A program made the position numbers and the translations under genes. Shown one piece after another: positions 15,815-25,868 of a stretch of DNA of 25,961 nucleotides. The DNA comes from Chara braunii (lineage: Eukaryota > Streptophyta > Charophyceae > Charales > Characeae): NCBI GenBank assembly GCA_003427395.1, contig BFEA01000831.1, positions 475,818 to 501,778 on the forward strand. Direction: 5' to 3'. How positions within the stretch are numbered: the stretch's first letter is position 1; every line of letters starts with the position of its first letter. The notes below the pieces were generated by a model. The model saw only the letters and a program-made list of their open reading frames with translations. It was not told where the DNA came from and searched no databases.

Positions 15815-18800
15815 TCATTCAAGACCATACCAACTTAAGGGAACCAGTGACAATGGGGAGGGGGGAAAAGGATATGGGAATTCTGCTAACGGGCTAAGGG
15901 GAATTGATGGGTCCACATTCATCCAATCCAAGAAAGTGAGGTGGTAATCCTTATTTACTTCTTCCCTCTGCTGTTTCTTGGTCTCATCTCTTACCCCACT
16001 TTCTCTGATCCTTCCAATCTTTCTTCCTTGAGGTCCCCCCAGCCAGGCGCCACTGAAAAGTTTGATTTGTTGTTGTATTTTTTTTTCCTTTGAAAGGAAT
16101 TGAATTTTTTCTTTTACTTTGTTCCACTGAACTGTGATGTCTGTCTGAATTTGCATTTTAATTGCTTCAGTGAGTTCAGGGTCATCCAGCCTGGCTCCTT
16201 CCATTTCAAAGGTACAACGACGATTCCAGAGGGCCCAGAGAATAACTCTTCTGCTGATTTTGAATATATTTTAAGAGAAATCTTCTACCTGGCAGGTACC
16301 CATATCTCGCAAAGCAGAGCCCTCCAATCCCATGGCCATTTTAGGGCAGTCTCAAGAGAGTTCCAGATCCTGACCCACCAGCGCCATAACCAGACTGCGC
16401 CCGGGCATTGCAGAAAGATATGTTCTATGGTTTCCGGAATGTTCCTGGATGGGAATACAGAGGTGCATAGTTTACACCATGGTAAAGCTAGTCTTTTTTT
16501 CTCCAGTGAGGTTCTGTCTATTAGCCAGTCATTGGTGGGGAGACACCGATGATCAATTTGCCATTGTAGTGAGACAATTTTGGCTGGGCGGATCTTAATA
16601 GTCTTAAACCGTTTGATATTTCTCACCGCTTCCTTACTTACATTCAGTTGTCTCATCCACCTGGTTTCCACCCTATCACGCAGATCTAATCTGGGTCTTA
16701 GCATTCTATAAGTTTATTTGAATGTCAGAGAATGGATCGTCCGGGTACAAATTTTCCTCCCCCTTATAGGAGCTGACCATGTCCAGTAGATTGGATCCAG
16801 TAGTAGATTATTAATTGCACATGTTGGTTTAAAGGCTAACCAGAAATCTTTATACTTCAGTACTCTTATCCTAAATACTTGGTCAGTGCTTTCCCAACTA
16901 GTTTGCTTAGTAGTACCTTCCTTTATCCTATTTTTCTGATCAATAGAGAATAATGAAAGTAAAACTGACCCCCTCCCGTCTGTTGTGACCACACTCCCTA
17001 TTTGCTGGGGGTTCCCCCGAATACCCACCCAGTCACTTTCTTTTAACAGAGGGCCCTTCCTGAGGATTCTCATCCAATCTATCGGAATGACTTCAGTTAT
17101 AATCTCAATTGCGTTTGCTGTGTTTTTGCAATACCGTAGGCAAGGCTGGAGGTCTGGGAGGGAGTGCCAGTCTGCTGTTTCTGAATTCCAAATATCCCCA
17201 ATCCTTAGTACCCCTTGCTTTACCCAACCCTTCAAGGGTGACTCCATACAATGAAACATTCTACCTTGCGCATCCGTGATCCATCTGTTGTTGAACAATG
17301 GTTGCTGACAGACCTCCTCCTATCTTGTGGGTGCGATTTTATCCGGAAGGGGTAGCTTGCGCCATGTCTTAATAAGGTCTATTCAAAAAGGGTCTTTCTT
17401 AATGTCCATTCTTGTGGCTTTTTTTTGACGATGAGACTCCTCTGCCTGGTCCGACCGTTGCACTTTTGCTCTTGGGATGGACCAGTAACGATTTTCTAAC
17501 CACATCAGCGGATCTGTTCCACTTGGTACTTCTGGAGCCAATCTCGAAATCTACTCTTCAGTTAGTGCTGACCACGACGTCTCCGGGTTGAAAAGAAGTC
17601 TTTTGATCCATTGGATCAATAAAGCCATCGCCTGGGTGGATGGGTCTATGATTCCTAGGCCGCCTCTCGATTTGGGTTGAATCACTGCTTGCCAAGCCAC
17701 TCTACTGATCACCTTTTTGTGATCATGGTTACCCATCCAAAGGAAGGCTGCGATTTGTCTTTGTAGGGGCTTAAGTGCTATCTTGTCTAGTGCCCAGATT
17801 GCTGATTTATACCATAGCGAGGCTAGAATCACATTGTTTATCACTAAAGATCTTCCTATAATAGAGGTCCGGTTATCCTTCCATAATTCCAATTTAGCTA
17901 GAGCTGCTTTGCTTATACATTCCTTGTTCCTTGTTGGTTTACCTTCGGCCGAGAGTGAGATCCCTAGAACCCTTATAGGAGTTGTTGTTGAGACCCAGTT
18001 GATCTTTGGGTGTTCAGGGGTCTCACCCCTGATGATGTATCCACCAACCCTGAGTTTTTTTGCCCCAATTGATTCTCATATCTGAGAGGGAACAAAATTT
18101 ATCTTTCTTGAGAGGCTTCAACCATCAAAGAGAGATCGTCTGCAAAGAGGGAGCATATAAGTATAGCCTCCTCTGGTATGTGGCTAACTTGAATTCGTTT
18201 GACGTTCTTATTGCATCTTAAGTTAGCTGCTAGAGCTTCTATTATGATGACGAAAAGGAATGGAGCAATTGGATCTCCTTGCCTTACTGATCGTTCCAGC
18301 TCAATAGGCGGGGCTATGTTACCATTTACCATCACCCTAGTAGTGGTGTTCGAATGCAGGATCTCAATTCATCTTCTGAAGTTGGACCCAAAATTAAACT
18401 TCTCTAGACATTTATCCAAAAAGAACCGGTCGACATGATCATAGGCTTTCTCAAAGTCTATAAAGATGAAGGCTGCATTGTGTTTGGATTGTCTAGATAT
18501 TCTAATTAGTTCATTTACTAACAAGATGTTGTCTTGAATGTTCCTTCCTTCTATAAATCCTGTTTGAGTGGGGTGAATAATGTCTGTTATGACTTTCATC
18601 ATCCGGTGCGCAAGCGCTTTTGCTGCCAGTTTGTACACCACTGTGAGGAGGGTAATTGGTCTATAATTTCGGATGTTAGTTTTTGTCATCACAACTGGGA
18701 TACCCACGGGGAGACGGTTCATAAGAGATTCAAAGAAGCGGCCTCTTTCATTAACCTCATTTGGGGCGTATACACACAGTATTGTAACAGCTTCGATCTC

Positions 18801-19196
18801 CAACATCGTCGAAAGGAACACCCATCTCCCTTCCTTTTTGTCCACTTCCCAGTAAAGGGGGTCTATCTTTGAATCTACGGGAAGCCAGATTGCTACATCT
18901 GCACTGCCTGGTCTGGGGGCGTGTGCCCTGAAGGCCTGATGGGGCCAAATCTGTTTGTGAGTGTGGTGGTGTTCTGCCGTGTCCATCAGGTGCGTTTCTT
19001 GAATGCAAATGACATCTGGCCATTCCCTGCCTCCCACCCCTCTCAATTGCTCATAGATTGTCTGCCGTTTTTTATTCTTGGCCGAAGCTAATCCATTCAC
19101 ATTGAGTGATCGAAGGTCTAAATCTGTCGTTCTTTTCAGAGATTTCCAGTCCTTATTCCTGTTATATAAAACCTCTAAAACATTCATATTTTCCAT
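15815..19196 (-). pseudogene. LINE D ORF2: endonuclease-RT-zf-RVT, broken
   Basis: The ATG at 19196 opens a 275-codon frame. The APE-type endonuclease N-terminus has SLNVNGL (residues 30-36), ICIQETHL (63-70, with the conserved Glu) and VYAPNE (142-147). At about residue 168 it jumps straight into RT (TKTNIRNYRPITLLT), so the end of the endonuclease and the start of RT are deleted in frame. RT motif A, FIDFEKAYDHVD, is intact (about 244-255). TGA at 18369-18371 replaces Trp. RT continues with RSVRQGDPIAPFLFVIIIEA and FADD (18099-18335). Next are the connector frames 17892-17551 and 17298-16714, an in-frame TAA just before 16704, and zf-RVT with WCKLC and EHIFLQC (16704-16285). The C-terminus is 16204-15815. 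Normally it nicks and reverse-transcribes LINE RNA; this copy cannot. Confidence 0.88.
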
Positions 19197-19398
19197 TAAA
19201 ATTATCGTTGATTCCTTGTTATAGAAGTGTGACTCACAGAGTTAATCAGTGCCCAAAACCCAACTCTCCTCCCTGCTCCATCAGCAATTTACCTTTTTTT
19301 AGGAGACAAGAGAGTACAATGGTAGCATCCATTTCAGTCCAGTAGTCCCCTGCCTTAACTTTGAGTTGCTGCAATTCTGCCAGAGTATCTTGCGTGAA
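19197..19398 (-). other. LINE D inter-ORF segment
   Basis: About 200 nt lie between the stop of the first-protein region and the ORF2 ATG. All three minus-strand frames contain stops. No structured element was seen. Confidence 0.6.
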
Positions 19399-22300
19399 TC
19401 AGCGCAAGTTAACTGACAGTGTGTGGTCATACCTGATAAACACGTCCCTGGCTGAAATTCTATGAGCATCTGCTGACATAATAAGCACAGCCTCACCTCC
19501 GGGTGGTAGTTGCTCTTGAATTATTTTCACTATTTCTGTTTTGAAACGAGCTTCTCTTGACATCTTACTAATCTGGGGTGAGAGCAAAACTACTGACGTT
19601 CCCTGTATCGTGACTTCCCCATGAACTAAGCTTGGTGGTTCTGACAGACCATCCTCCCAAACTCCTCCTCTTGATCTAACAGGTAAGATTAGTATCCCAG
19701 GTTTAGAAAGTGTCAGCTCTGCATACCCTCCTGCAACCAATATTCGTAATTTTTGTCTCCTGCTGATCAACTCTCCCTCCTTGGGGCTTACTGGAGGTAG
19801 CGAGAACTGTTTCTGCATTTTGGGTGTCATTTGGTTTTCCATTGCCTGAGCATCCCTTTCTTCATTTGTTTCTGAGGTTGTGCTTCTTGTGTGCAGGTTT
19901 GTTAATTCTGTCTTTCGTAGTACTACCTCCTTGGGTAAGTACATTTCCTTTAAGCCCGTGCTTTCCCTATTTAGCTGATCAGCAGTTTGAACCTCATGAG
20001 TGTCTGTTACTTGTTGAATCTCGTTGGACTCATGCACCATTTTGGTTAGTAGCAAAAATTTGCGTTCACCTGTCAGACTTGAGACCACCTGCTTGAGTTG
20101 GTAGGTTACTTCTAGCTTCACGTCTCGGAGGACCATCTTCATCCATAGTTTCCCATTCTGGGTCTCCTTCACCTTTCCCTTTCCCCATCTCTTTCTCCTC
20201 CCCATTGCAGCTGTCCTTTTCCTGTTCAATTACCTCCCCTAAGCATCTCATACTGTGATCTTGTGTCATCTGTTCGAGTGGTCATGGGCTCTGGTTCTCC
20301 GTATGTAGATTTGCACTCAGTATACAGGCCCCTATTTGCAGGGGAATCTCATCCGTCTGGGATTCCGCTTCTAATACCAGCTGTTCCTTTGACCCTGCCC
20401 CCCCCACTCGTTCTGTGACACATGGACCGTTTGTACTTATCAATCGTTCATTAGGTGCTGCCTTCTCCACAAGACTTGTGTTTGACAATTCAGGTGATGC
20501 GTTGGATAGTTCATTCCCTAGCTCAGAAGGTTGCTCTGCAAATTCCAGTGGGATTTCACTAACCTGGTCTTTTTTGTTTCCCAAGTCCGTCTGATGCAGT
20601 TGATGCGCATGACCTAGCTGGACTGTGACACTTTGTCTAGTGCCTGAGACCATCTTGCCTTTCGGGTCTGGCTGTTCTAAATCACTGTGAGTTTTTTTGT
20701 TTCCCCGGTCCGTCTGGTGCAGTTGTTGTGCATTATGTATTTGGACTGTGACATCCTTCCCGCTGCCTGGGACCGTCTTACCTTTCGGGTTTGGCTGATC
20801 TGAATCACTGGGAAGCTGAAATCTCAATGTAACTGTAGGTAGTAAGCAGTGGAACATCTGCTGCCAGCTTACATCTCGTGACAAACCTTGTTCCAGCGCC
20901 GAACTCAGGCTTGTGCTGTTTTCCAGAAGAGATACCAGTTGCACATACGTATCATCCCAGAATTCTTCCGAACGGCCATGGAATTTCAATCGGAGGCTTT
21001 CCAATAACCATTCAGCAACATTTTGTAAATCTGCTGCCTTCTCCTCCCTGCTTGCTTGCTTTGATTCAACTGTGGTGAACTTCTGTGGGGGAGGGGGTAC
21101 TCCTGGTACTGGTTCTATTTCCATTGGCTGTGGACAGAAGGCCTCCTTCAGCGGGTCCAGGTCCATTGGTTCTGGGCCTGGTTCCATGTGTGATTGGTCC
21201 TCTGTCGTTGCTGTCACATCAGTTTTTTTATTATGCTCCTTTTGATCCTCTTGAACTGGTGCTTGCTGATTATCACACTCTTTCTTCTTGTTTTTTTTTC
21301 CCCTTCCCCTCCCCCACTCCCTTCCTTTTCCAAAGGTGCGAAACGATTGCCCGTCGGGATGTAGGCCATAGCATTTGGCCCTGTGTGAGATCCGTTCCAT
21401 TTTTCTTTGCTATTTCATTTTTGTTTTTATTCCCACTCCCCTCGCCTCCTATTTTGTCTTCCGGGGGGGGGGGGGGGGGAGGGGGAGGCTTTGATTTGGG
21501 AGGCTGTTGTGACCGTGGAGTCCTTCCCGGGGGCTGTTGGAAGGGGGGGTTCCATTCCACCGGCGGTCTCATCGTCCGTCTGGAATCCCCTCTACCTTCC
21601 CATACCCATCCACTGGGCTGGCCTCCTGGTGTCAGTTCCTCTACATACACCCACCCCTCATACCCTGGCATACAGGGGAGCCATCTGTTTGTACCAAGAG
21701 GGTCTCTCTTCAATGCTCCCTCTATACCAGCTACCTGTTGGGGATGTTGGGGGCAGGCCAATTCAGTGTTGAGGTGGCCATAGGCTTTGCACTTATAACA
21801 CCATGGTCTAAATTTATGTGTTGTATGAATTTGGTATAACCTTCCCCCCATTTTGAACGGAATGATATCATCGAGGGAGAAGGGTTGGTCCTTTGGCAGG
21901 TCTAGCGCCATCATCACGTAGTCATTCCTTTTTGCCACGTACGTCGGCAGCGGGTCTATGAAGTCGACTATTTTGTATTGTTGTCCGAAATCGTGGATGA
22001 ACACTGCCTGCACCTCCACTGGGATGTGTCTTAACTCTACCCAGTAATAATCTCTCATTAGCTGGTCTCTCTTTTCCTCTGGTCCGACCTTTTTTGGCAG
22101 CCATGGATAAATACGGACATCTGATTGGTCCCAGCGTAGTTTTTTCCATCCATCCATCTTTTGCTTATCCTGTTCAAATAAACTCAGAATCGTGAAAACC
22201 GTGGGTGACAGAGGTTGAATTAAAAAGAATTCATGAACTGCCTCTGGTCCATCTTTATAATTTCCAATTTTTTGCAAATCCATTTGATTTTGTCATTCAC

Positions 22301-22861
22301 CGATCTGTATACCAAATCATCATAAAAGATCCAATTACTGTTGTGTTTCGTGTAGATTGCATCTCTCTGTGCCAATTTTTCTGTAGGGTAGGATTTCATC
22401 AATACTTTTCTTCCCCCTTGGTCTACTACCTTCTGTTCTGAAGGCAGCAGAAAGAGCATGAGAAAATACGCTCGTGCAGAGGAGAGATTTCTCAATGGCA
22501 CTTTGAGTTCCTCTGCAGGAAGGCCAGCGTTAGTGATTGAGGGTCTCGTGATCCTCAATGACTTGCTCTCCAGAGTTTCTCTTACTTTCTGTGCCCACGA
22601 TGGTTTCCTTGCTTCCTGCGTTGTCGAGAGGGTTTGGGATGATTGGGAGGCTTGAGATGTTGTTTGTTTTGACAATCTGGCCTCCTCCATTGTTCTTTCT
22701 TCCTCTGTGAGCACACCCTCATCTCCCTCTCCCATTATCAGATCGAGAGCTGGAGAGATATCCCCTTGCTGACTCAATGTAGATTGACTCTCTGTTGTGA
22801 GAGAGCTGTCCGACAATGTGGTTAGTCCCTGCTGTGATGTAAGAGACTCAGACTTATCCAT
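19399..22861 (-). pseudogene. LINE D ORF1: DUF4283-like/zinc-knuckle protein, unusually long, frameshifted
   Basis: Four frames chain together: 22861-22220, 22283-21273, 21400-20282 and 20229-19399. The first starts MDKSESLTSQQ with a Ser/Thr/Gln-rich leader. An RRM-like/DUF4283-type domain includes YYWVELRHIPVEV and ends in a zinc knuckle, WCYKCKAYGHLNTELAC (Cys162, Cys165, His170, Cys177 of the second frame). This spacing is C-X2-C-X4-H-X6-C, against the usual X4 last gap. Then come a proline run, a basic stretch, a helical region with EWLLESLRLKFHGRSEEFWD, and two 41-residue repeats. The last frame has a compact segment (LRILVAGGYAELTLSKPGIL to FIRYDHTLSVNLR). Frame changes lie near 22250-22280, 21290-21390 and 20170-20280. 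Plant L1 ORF1 proteins usually have a few hundred residues; this region would give about 1,100. ORF1 binds LINE RNA. Confidence 0.78.
20564..20809 (-). repeat. Two tandem 123-bp repeats in LINE D ORF1
   Basis: Residues 198-238 and 239-279 of the 21400-20282 frame repeat with a 41-residue period: QPNPKGKTVPGSGKDVTVQ...QQLHQTDRGNKK, then QPDPKGKMVSGTRQSVTVQ...HQLHQTDLGNKK. At the DNA level the shared block includes GTCCGTCTG(G/A)TGCAGTTG. Confidence 0.85.
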
Positions 22862-23500
22862 ATCCTGAATCCTTACATGCTATTCATTCCTTCCATTCTG
22901 TACTGAGTCAATCTGCATTGCTGTTGTTGTGTTCTTTCCTTGTGAAACATCGTTCCTTGTCTGTTTGATGATAGAGTTGCTGACCGGACGCGCATACGGG
23001 CTGGGTCCTAATTGTCTGAGCATATTGTGACGCATTGCTCCCTGATAAAATAATAGGGACCCGGCCCCTTTGCCCCTTGCATACCCCACCTTCATCATTT
23101 TGGCTGTTTCTCTCCCGAGATTCCTCTCTCTTTTGTGGTTGTGAGATAAGCGGAGTGAAACAAAGTGACTGGGGGGAGGCGATGTGGAATCTGCAGGTCC
23201 TTTGGGTGGGGGTTTGGGGGAGAGAGTACACGTAGTGGAGTTGGGGAATGTGTGGTGGTATGCGGGTGAGTCTGAAATTGCGGTGATCGGAAAACAGTTA
23301 TCGAAGTAGGGAAAATCGTTTGGGGATGAGGAAGGCTGGGATAGTTGGGATTAGTTGGTTATTGCCAGATTAGGGAAAGGCTACTGACAGACACACCTCA
23401 TTTGAGTGAAGAAACTAAAAGGGCGAGAGCTGATTAATAAATTAACTTCGACTTCTTCTCAATCGTGTTAAATAGGAGAAAGAGGGGAGTAGCCCCCTTC
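22862..23500 (-). promoter_or_regulatory. Probable LINE D 5' UTR/internal promoter region
   Basis: The minus strand is C-rich upstream of the MDKSES start. An in-frame open stretch (23098-22880, MMKVGYARGKGAGS...) ends in TAG six codons before the ATG, so it is more likely leader than coding. L1-type LINEs carry an internal promoter here; none can be defined from sequence alone. Confidence 0.4.
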
Positions 23501-23510
23501 TTTCTTTCTT

Positions 23511-23512
<2 letters not shown>

Positions 23513-23548
<36 letters not shown>
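23513..23548 (+). repeat. 36-T homopolymer
   Basis: A pure T-run after (TTTC)n. It could be the poly(A) of a minus-strand retroposon lying to its right, but the sequence after it (ATAAGTGGAGGTGAG) does not match the LINE tail. No TSD was seen. Confidence 0.8.
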
Positions 23549-23552
<4 letters not shown>

Positions 23553-24269
23553 GTGGAGGTGAGTCGAGATGGGGGGTTAGGTCAGAGATGAGAGGGTCTG
23601 GGATCCCACTTATGTCGGCCTGCGTACCACCTTCCACTTATGATACACGTCCACTTCTTTTAGAACATTCTTTGCCTGATTACTTATTTTATTTTCCTTG
23701 CTGCTTAGGCTGGTCTATATCCATCTATGTCTCTTATATATGTGTTAATTTTTGGCGCTGGCTTTCCCGGGGTACTCAATCAGATAAGAAGGACGAGAAT
23801 TGTGGGTAGACAGGAAGAGTAATAGTCGCACCTTGTCTGTTCGTCTCCTTCCTTCTATTCCATTCTGCCGAGAACTGTCTTTGCTGCTTCGCGAACACCG
23901 GCTCTTTCGTACTATCTCCCAAGTGGCTGCTCCATCCGTATTTTATTCTAGATGACTGCCCTTCTCGTATTCTTATCCAAAAGCATGTTCCCCAAGACTT
24001 CTGCAAAAATAGATGTAGCAGGCTAACAGCCCGCACTCGAGCTTGCATCCCTGAACAAGTAACACCCTAAGGCTTCCCCATCATGGGCCGTGCCTCCAGA
24101 TCCTATCGTAGCCCGTATACAGGACTTCCAACAGTCGTTCATCCGTATCCGTGGCCAAGTTGGCGCAATGGGTATAATTGGTATTTGAATGGTTTGAATG
24201 GTTTTGCTTGGTATTGCATGTTGTAGTCCAGTTTTTTTAAGGCTACGTGTGGATGGACCAGTGCTAGGA
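23549..24269. other. Sequence without recognisable gene
   Basis: About 700 bp of mixed composition, with no match to other repeats in the window and no frame with motifs. It may be unique host DNA. Confidence 0.4.
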
Positions 24270-24283
24270 TGTTATGATGTTCT

Positions 24284-24446
24284 TTTTTATATATATATAT
24301 ATAAAAGGGCGACGGCCTTCCGATATTATCATTGAGCTGACCGGCCCCAGGCAATTCATTAGTAGTTGACTTCCATCATCTGGATTCGAACACAGGTCTG
24401 TATTTCAACAGTTCACGGGTGTACCCACTGAGCTAGGCTCTTGGGT
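24284..24446 (-). mobile_element. tRNA-derived SINE, 163 bp, (AT)n tail
   Basis: Perfect 14-bp TSDs TGTTATGATGTTCT lie at 24270-24283 and 24447-24460. On the minus strand the 5' end reads CCAAGAGCCTAGCTCAGTGG (box A at 24424-24435). Box B-like TGTTCGAATCC lies at 24382-24392, a spacing normal for a tRNA head. A ~70-nt body follows, ending in CGCCCTTTT, then (AT)n and an A-run. There is no LINE-type tail. The exact TSDs suggest a fairly young insertion. Confidence 0.87.
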
Positions 24447-24483
24447 TGTTATGATGTTCTGGCGCGCTGAATAGGGTGAAGAG

Positions 24484-24553
24484 GCACAAGTGGTTCATCA
24501 CCCTAGTAACTCAGCTCAATCATGCCCGAGGCACGAGTGGTTGGTCACCCTAA

Positions 24554-24556
<3 letters not shown>
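24484..24556 (+). repeat. Two ~47-bp tandem repeats at an insertion site
   Basis: Two units begin GAGGCAC(A/G)AGTGGTT, at about 24481 and 24529. The second is interrupted by the insertion at 24557-24715 and resumes after it (24716-24755: ...ACTCAGTCCAATCATG). Confidence 0.65.
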
Positions 24557-24587
<31 letters not shown>

Positions 24588-24715
24588 GACAAATGCTCCA
24601 ATCTATTTGTGGGGAGCAGCACGTGCTGGAAACCTGGTCCAGCGTCCCGTAAGGACATTTACGCATTAACAAGGTTCTTTTTTTGAGAAAAGTTATGAGG
24701 ACCTCCCCCTGCCAG
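24557..24715 (-). mobile_element. Short LINE-tail retroposon, 159 bp
   Basis: A 29-T run (24557-24585) precedes a clear copy of the shared tail (to about 24652), then about 60 bp of unmatched body. Flanks 24534-24556 and 24716-24738 are 23-bp TSDs with two mismatches (CGAGTGGTT..TCACCCTAACTC). It is either a 5'-truncated LINE copy or a headless SINE. Confidence 0.75.
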
Positions 24716-24805
24716 CGAGTGGTTCATCACCCTAACTCAGTCCAATCATGGCCCAATATTTTGTTTGAGGGGTACCTAAGCAGGAGGCACAAAAAAAAGT
24801 TTAAC

Positions 24806-24938
24806 TTATAATTGCACTCCGGGCCAAGATACAGTTTGCAATTGCACTTCGGGCACCCTACCTGGCCAGAAAACTGGGTTGTATACATTGCCCGAACTGC
24901 AATTGCAAACTGTATCTTGGCCCATACTGCAATTATAA
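24806..24938. mobile_element. Foldback MITE-like hairpin, 133 bp
   Basis: Two 50-bp arms (24806-24855 and 24889-24938) are inverted copies, with mismatches only in two short blocks. Shared blocks are TTATAATTGCA, GGGCCAAGATACAGTTTGC, AATTGCA and CGGGCA. The loop is 33 nt. No TSD could be fixed; outer TTA/TAA is suggestive. No other copy is in the window. Confidence 0.8.
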
Positions 24939-25077
24939 CTCGTTTTTGTGACTCTCGCGTAGTTTCCTCATTTGAACTGGGGTCAGAATATGTTACAAAA
25001 ATGCATAGGTCAAAGTATTGAGAAAACACATGAGAAAAAAAAAACAAAAAAAAAAAAAGAAAGGAGAGAAAACCATC

Positions 25078-25104
25078 CGTGCTGGAAACCGGGTCCAGTG
25101 TCCC
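25078..25104 (-). mobile_element. LINE/SINE tail fragment
   Basis: GTGCTGGAAACCGGGTCCAG followed by TGTCCC matches the inner part of the shared tail. The A-rich tract to its left (25029-25073) is on the opposite strand from the expected T-run, so the end is rearranged. Confidence 0.55.
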
Positions 25105-25352
25105 ATGCCTTTGTCTAGCGAAATCAAAACCAGGCTTCATCCATCTTGCCCGAAGCCAGATCCTACTCAGAAAGCTAGCAGCCGGTATACTCCATGGTGC
25201 GGGTCGGAAACGGCCTGGAGCCACTGGGGGGCACCAGTGGGACCTCCTTCCGTCTCCTTGCCCACCCCCAAGACTCTCCTATCTTTGTGCTATGATCCAT
25301 CCACTCATGTGAAATAGCTTGTGCTGGGTCCCGGGCACAGCATCCCTTAGCG
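25105..25352. other. Spacer with a degenerate tail echo
   Basis: No gene is seen. TGCTGGGTCCCGGGCACAGC at about 25322-25341 resembles the retroposon tail again. Confidence 0.4.
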
Positions 25353-25422
25353 CCTCTTTTTTTGAAAACTACTCCAATCTATCCGTGGGGAACGACACCT
25401 GCTGAGAACCGGGCTCAGCATC
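25353..25422 (-). mobile_element. LINE/SINE tail with short T-run
   Basis: Seven or more T, then GAAAACTACTCCAATCTATC and CACCTGCTGAGAACCGGGC, match the shared tail on the minus strand. Another T-rich stretch follows directly (25422-25444). Confidence 0.65.
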
Positions 25423-25439
25423 CCCTTTTTTTTGTTTTT

Positions 25440-25700
25440 TTTTTGGGGACAATTTTTTAAATGCCCCTGACGTTTGTGTTTATTTGCACTTTGCCCCTCC
25501 GACGTCCAACTGACCCTGATATGCCCCTGGGCCTCTGAACTTTTGGGCAGGCCCCTGTCAGAGAGGGGCACAACTTTTTGGAAGGCCCCTACCGGACTGG
25601 CGGTCCTACTTCCCCTGCTGCCTGTCCGATTTGCCCTTCTGTGGGGGATGCATCTTCCTGAGATGCCCTCCAGCAGGGAGGCGCTAAGAATTTGAATTCA
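25440..25700. other. CCCCT-rich segment, no gene
   Basis: TGCCCCTGACGTTTG, TGCCCCTCCGACG, TGCCCCTGGGCC and GGCCCCTACCGG recur at irregular spacing, with inverted blocks such as GCCCCTGTC/GAGAGGGGC. It may be one end of a DNA transposon, but no terminus or TSD is defined. Confidence 0.35.
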
Positions 25701-25867
25701 AACCCCATACTTTTCCAGGCCGCCGCGCAAAAAAAGGGCTGCACTCCATGTCGTGTCTGCTGCTGCAATCCACCATGTGATGAATTCTTCAGCTACTGCG
25801 ACCCACCGCCACCTTGGACGTCCGCGGATTACGTTGTCGAAGGTCAGTGTTCCTCGCCTTGTTCCAC

Positions 25868-25868
<1 letters not shown>

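Larger units (their letters stand above)
15613..23500 (-). mobile_element. LINE D: near-full-length L1-type LINE
   Basis: Reading on the minus strand: a C-rich 5' UTR (about 23500-22862), a very long first-protein region (22861-19399), a short spacer, ORF2 (19196-15815) and a 3' UTR. It ends with the shared tail motif TGGACCCGATTTCCA at 15613-15627, cut by the gap. The 5' boundary is approximate: I place it before the 36-T run at 23513-23548, but no TSD is available because the 3' end is missing. Frameshifts and stops make it inactive, yet it is the best-preserved LINE here and keeps the FADD motif and the zinc-binding residues. Confidence 0.85.

Noticed and set aside
15146-15818. Open frames crossing the N gap
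   Set aside because: Unknown bases cannot contain stops, so the frames are artefacts.
19824-21783. Plus-strand open frames opposite LINE D
   Set aside because: Shadows of the ORF1 coding strand; they show no independent motif.
23549-24269. Possible organellar insertion (NUMT/NUPT)
   Set aside because: The texture differs from the repeats, but I recognise no organellar gene; only an alignment to plant organelle genomes could decide.
24376-24446. A functional tRNA gene on the minus strand
   Set aside because: The tRNA-like region is the head of a 163-bp element with exact 14-bp TSDs.
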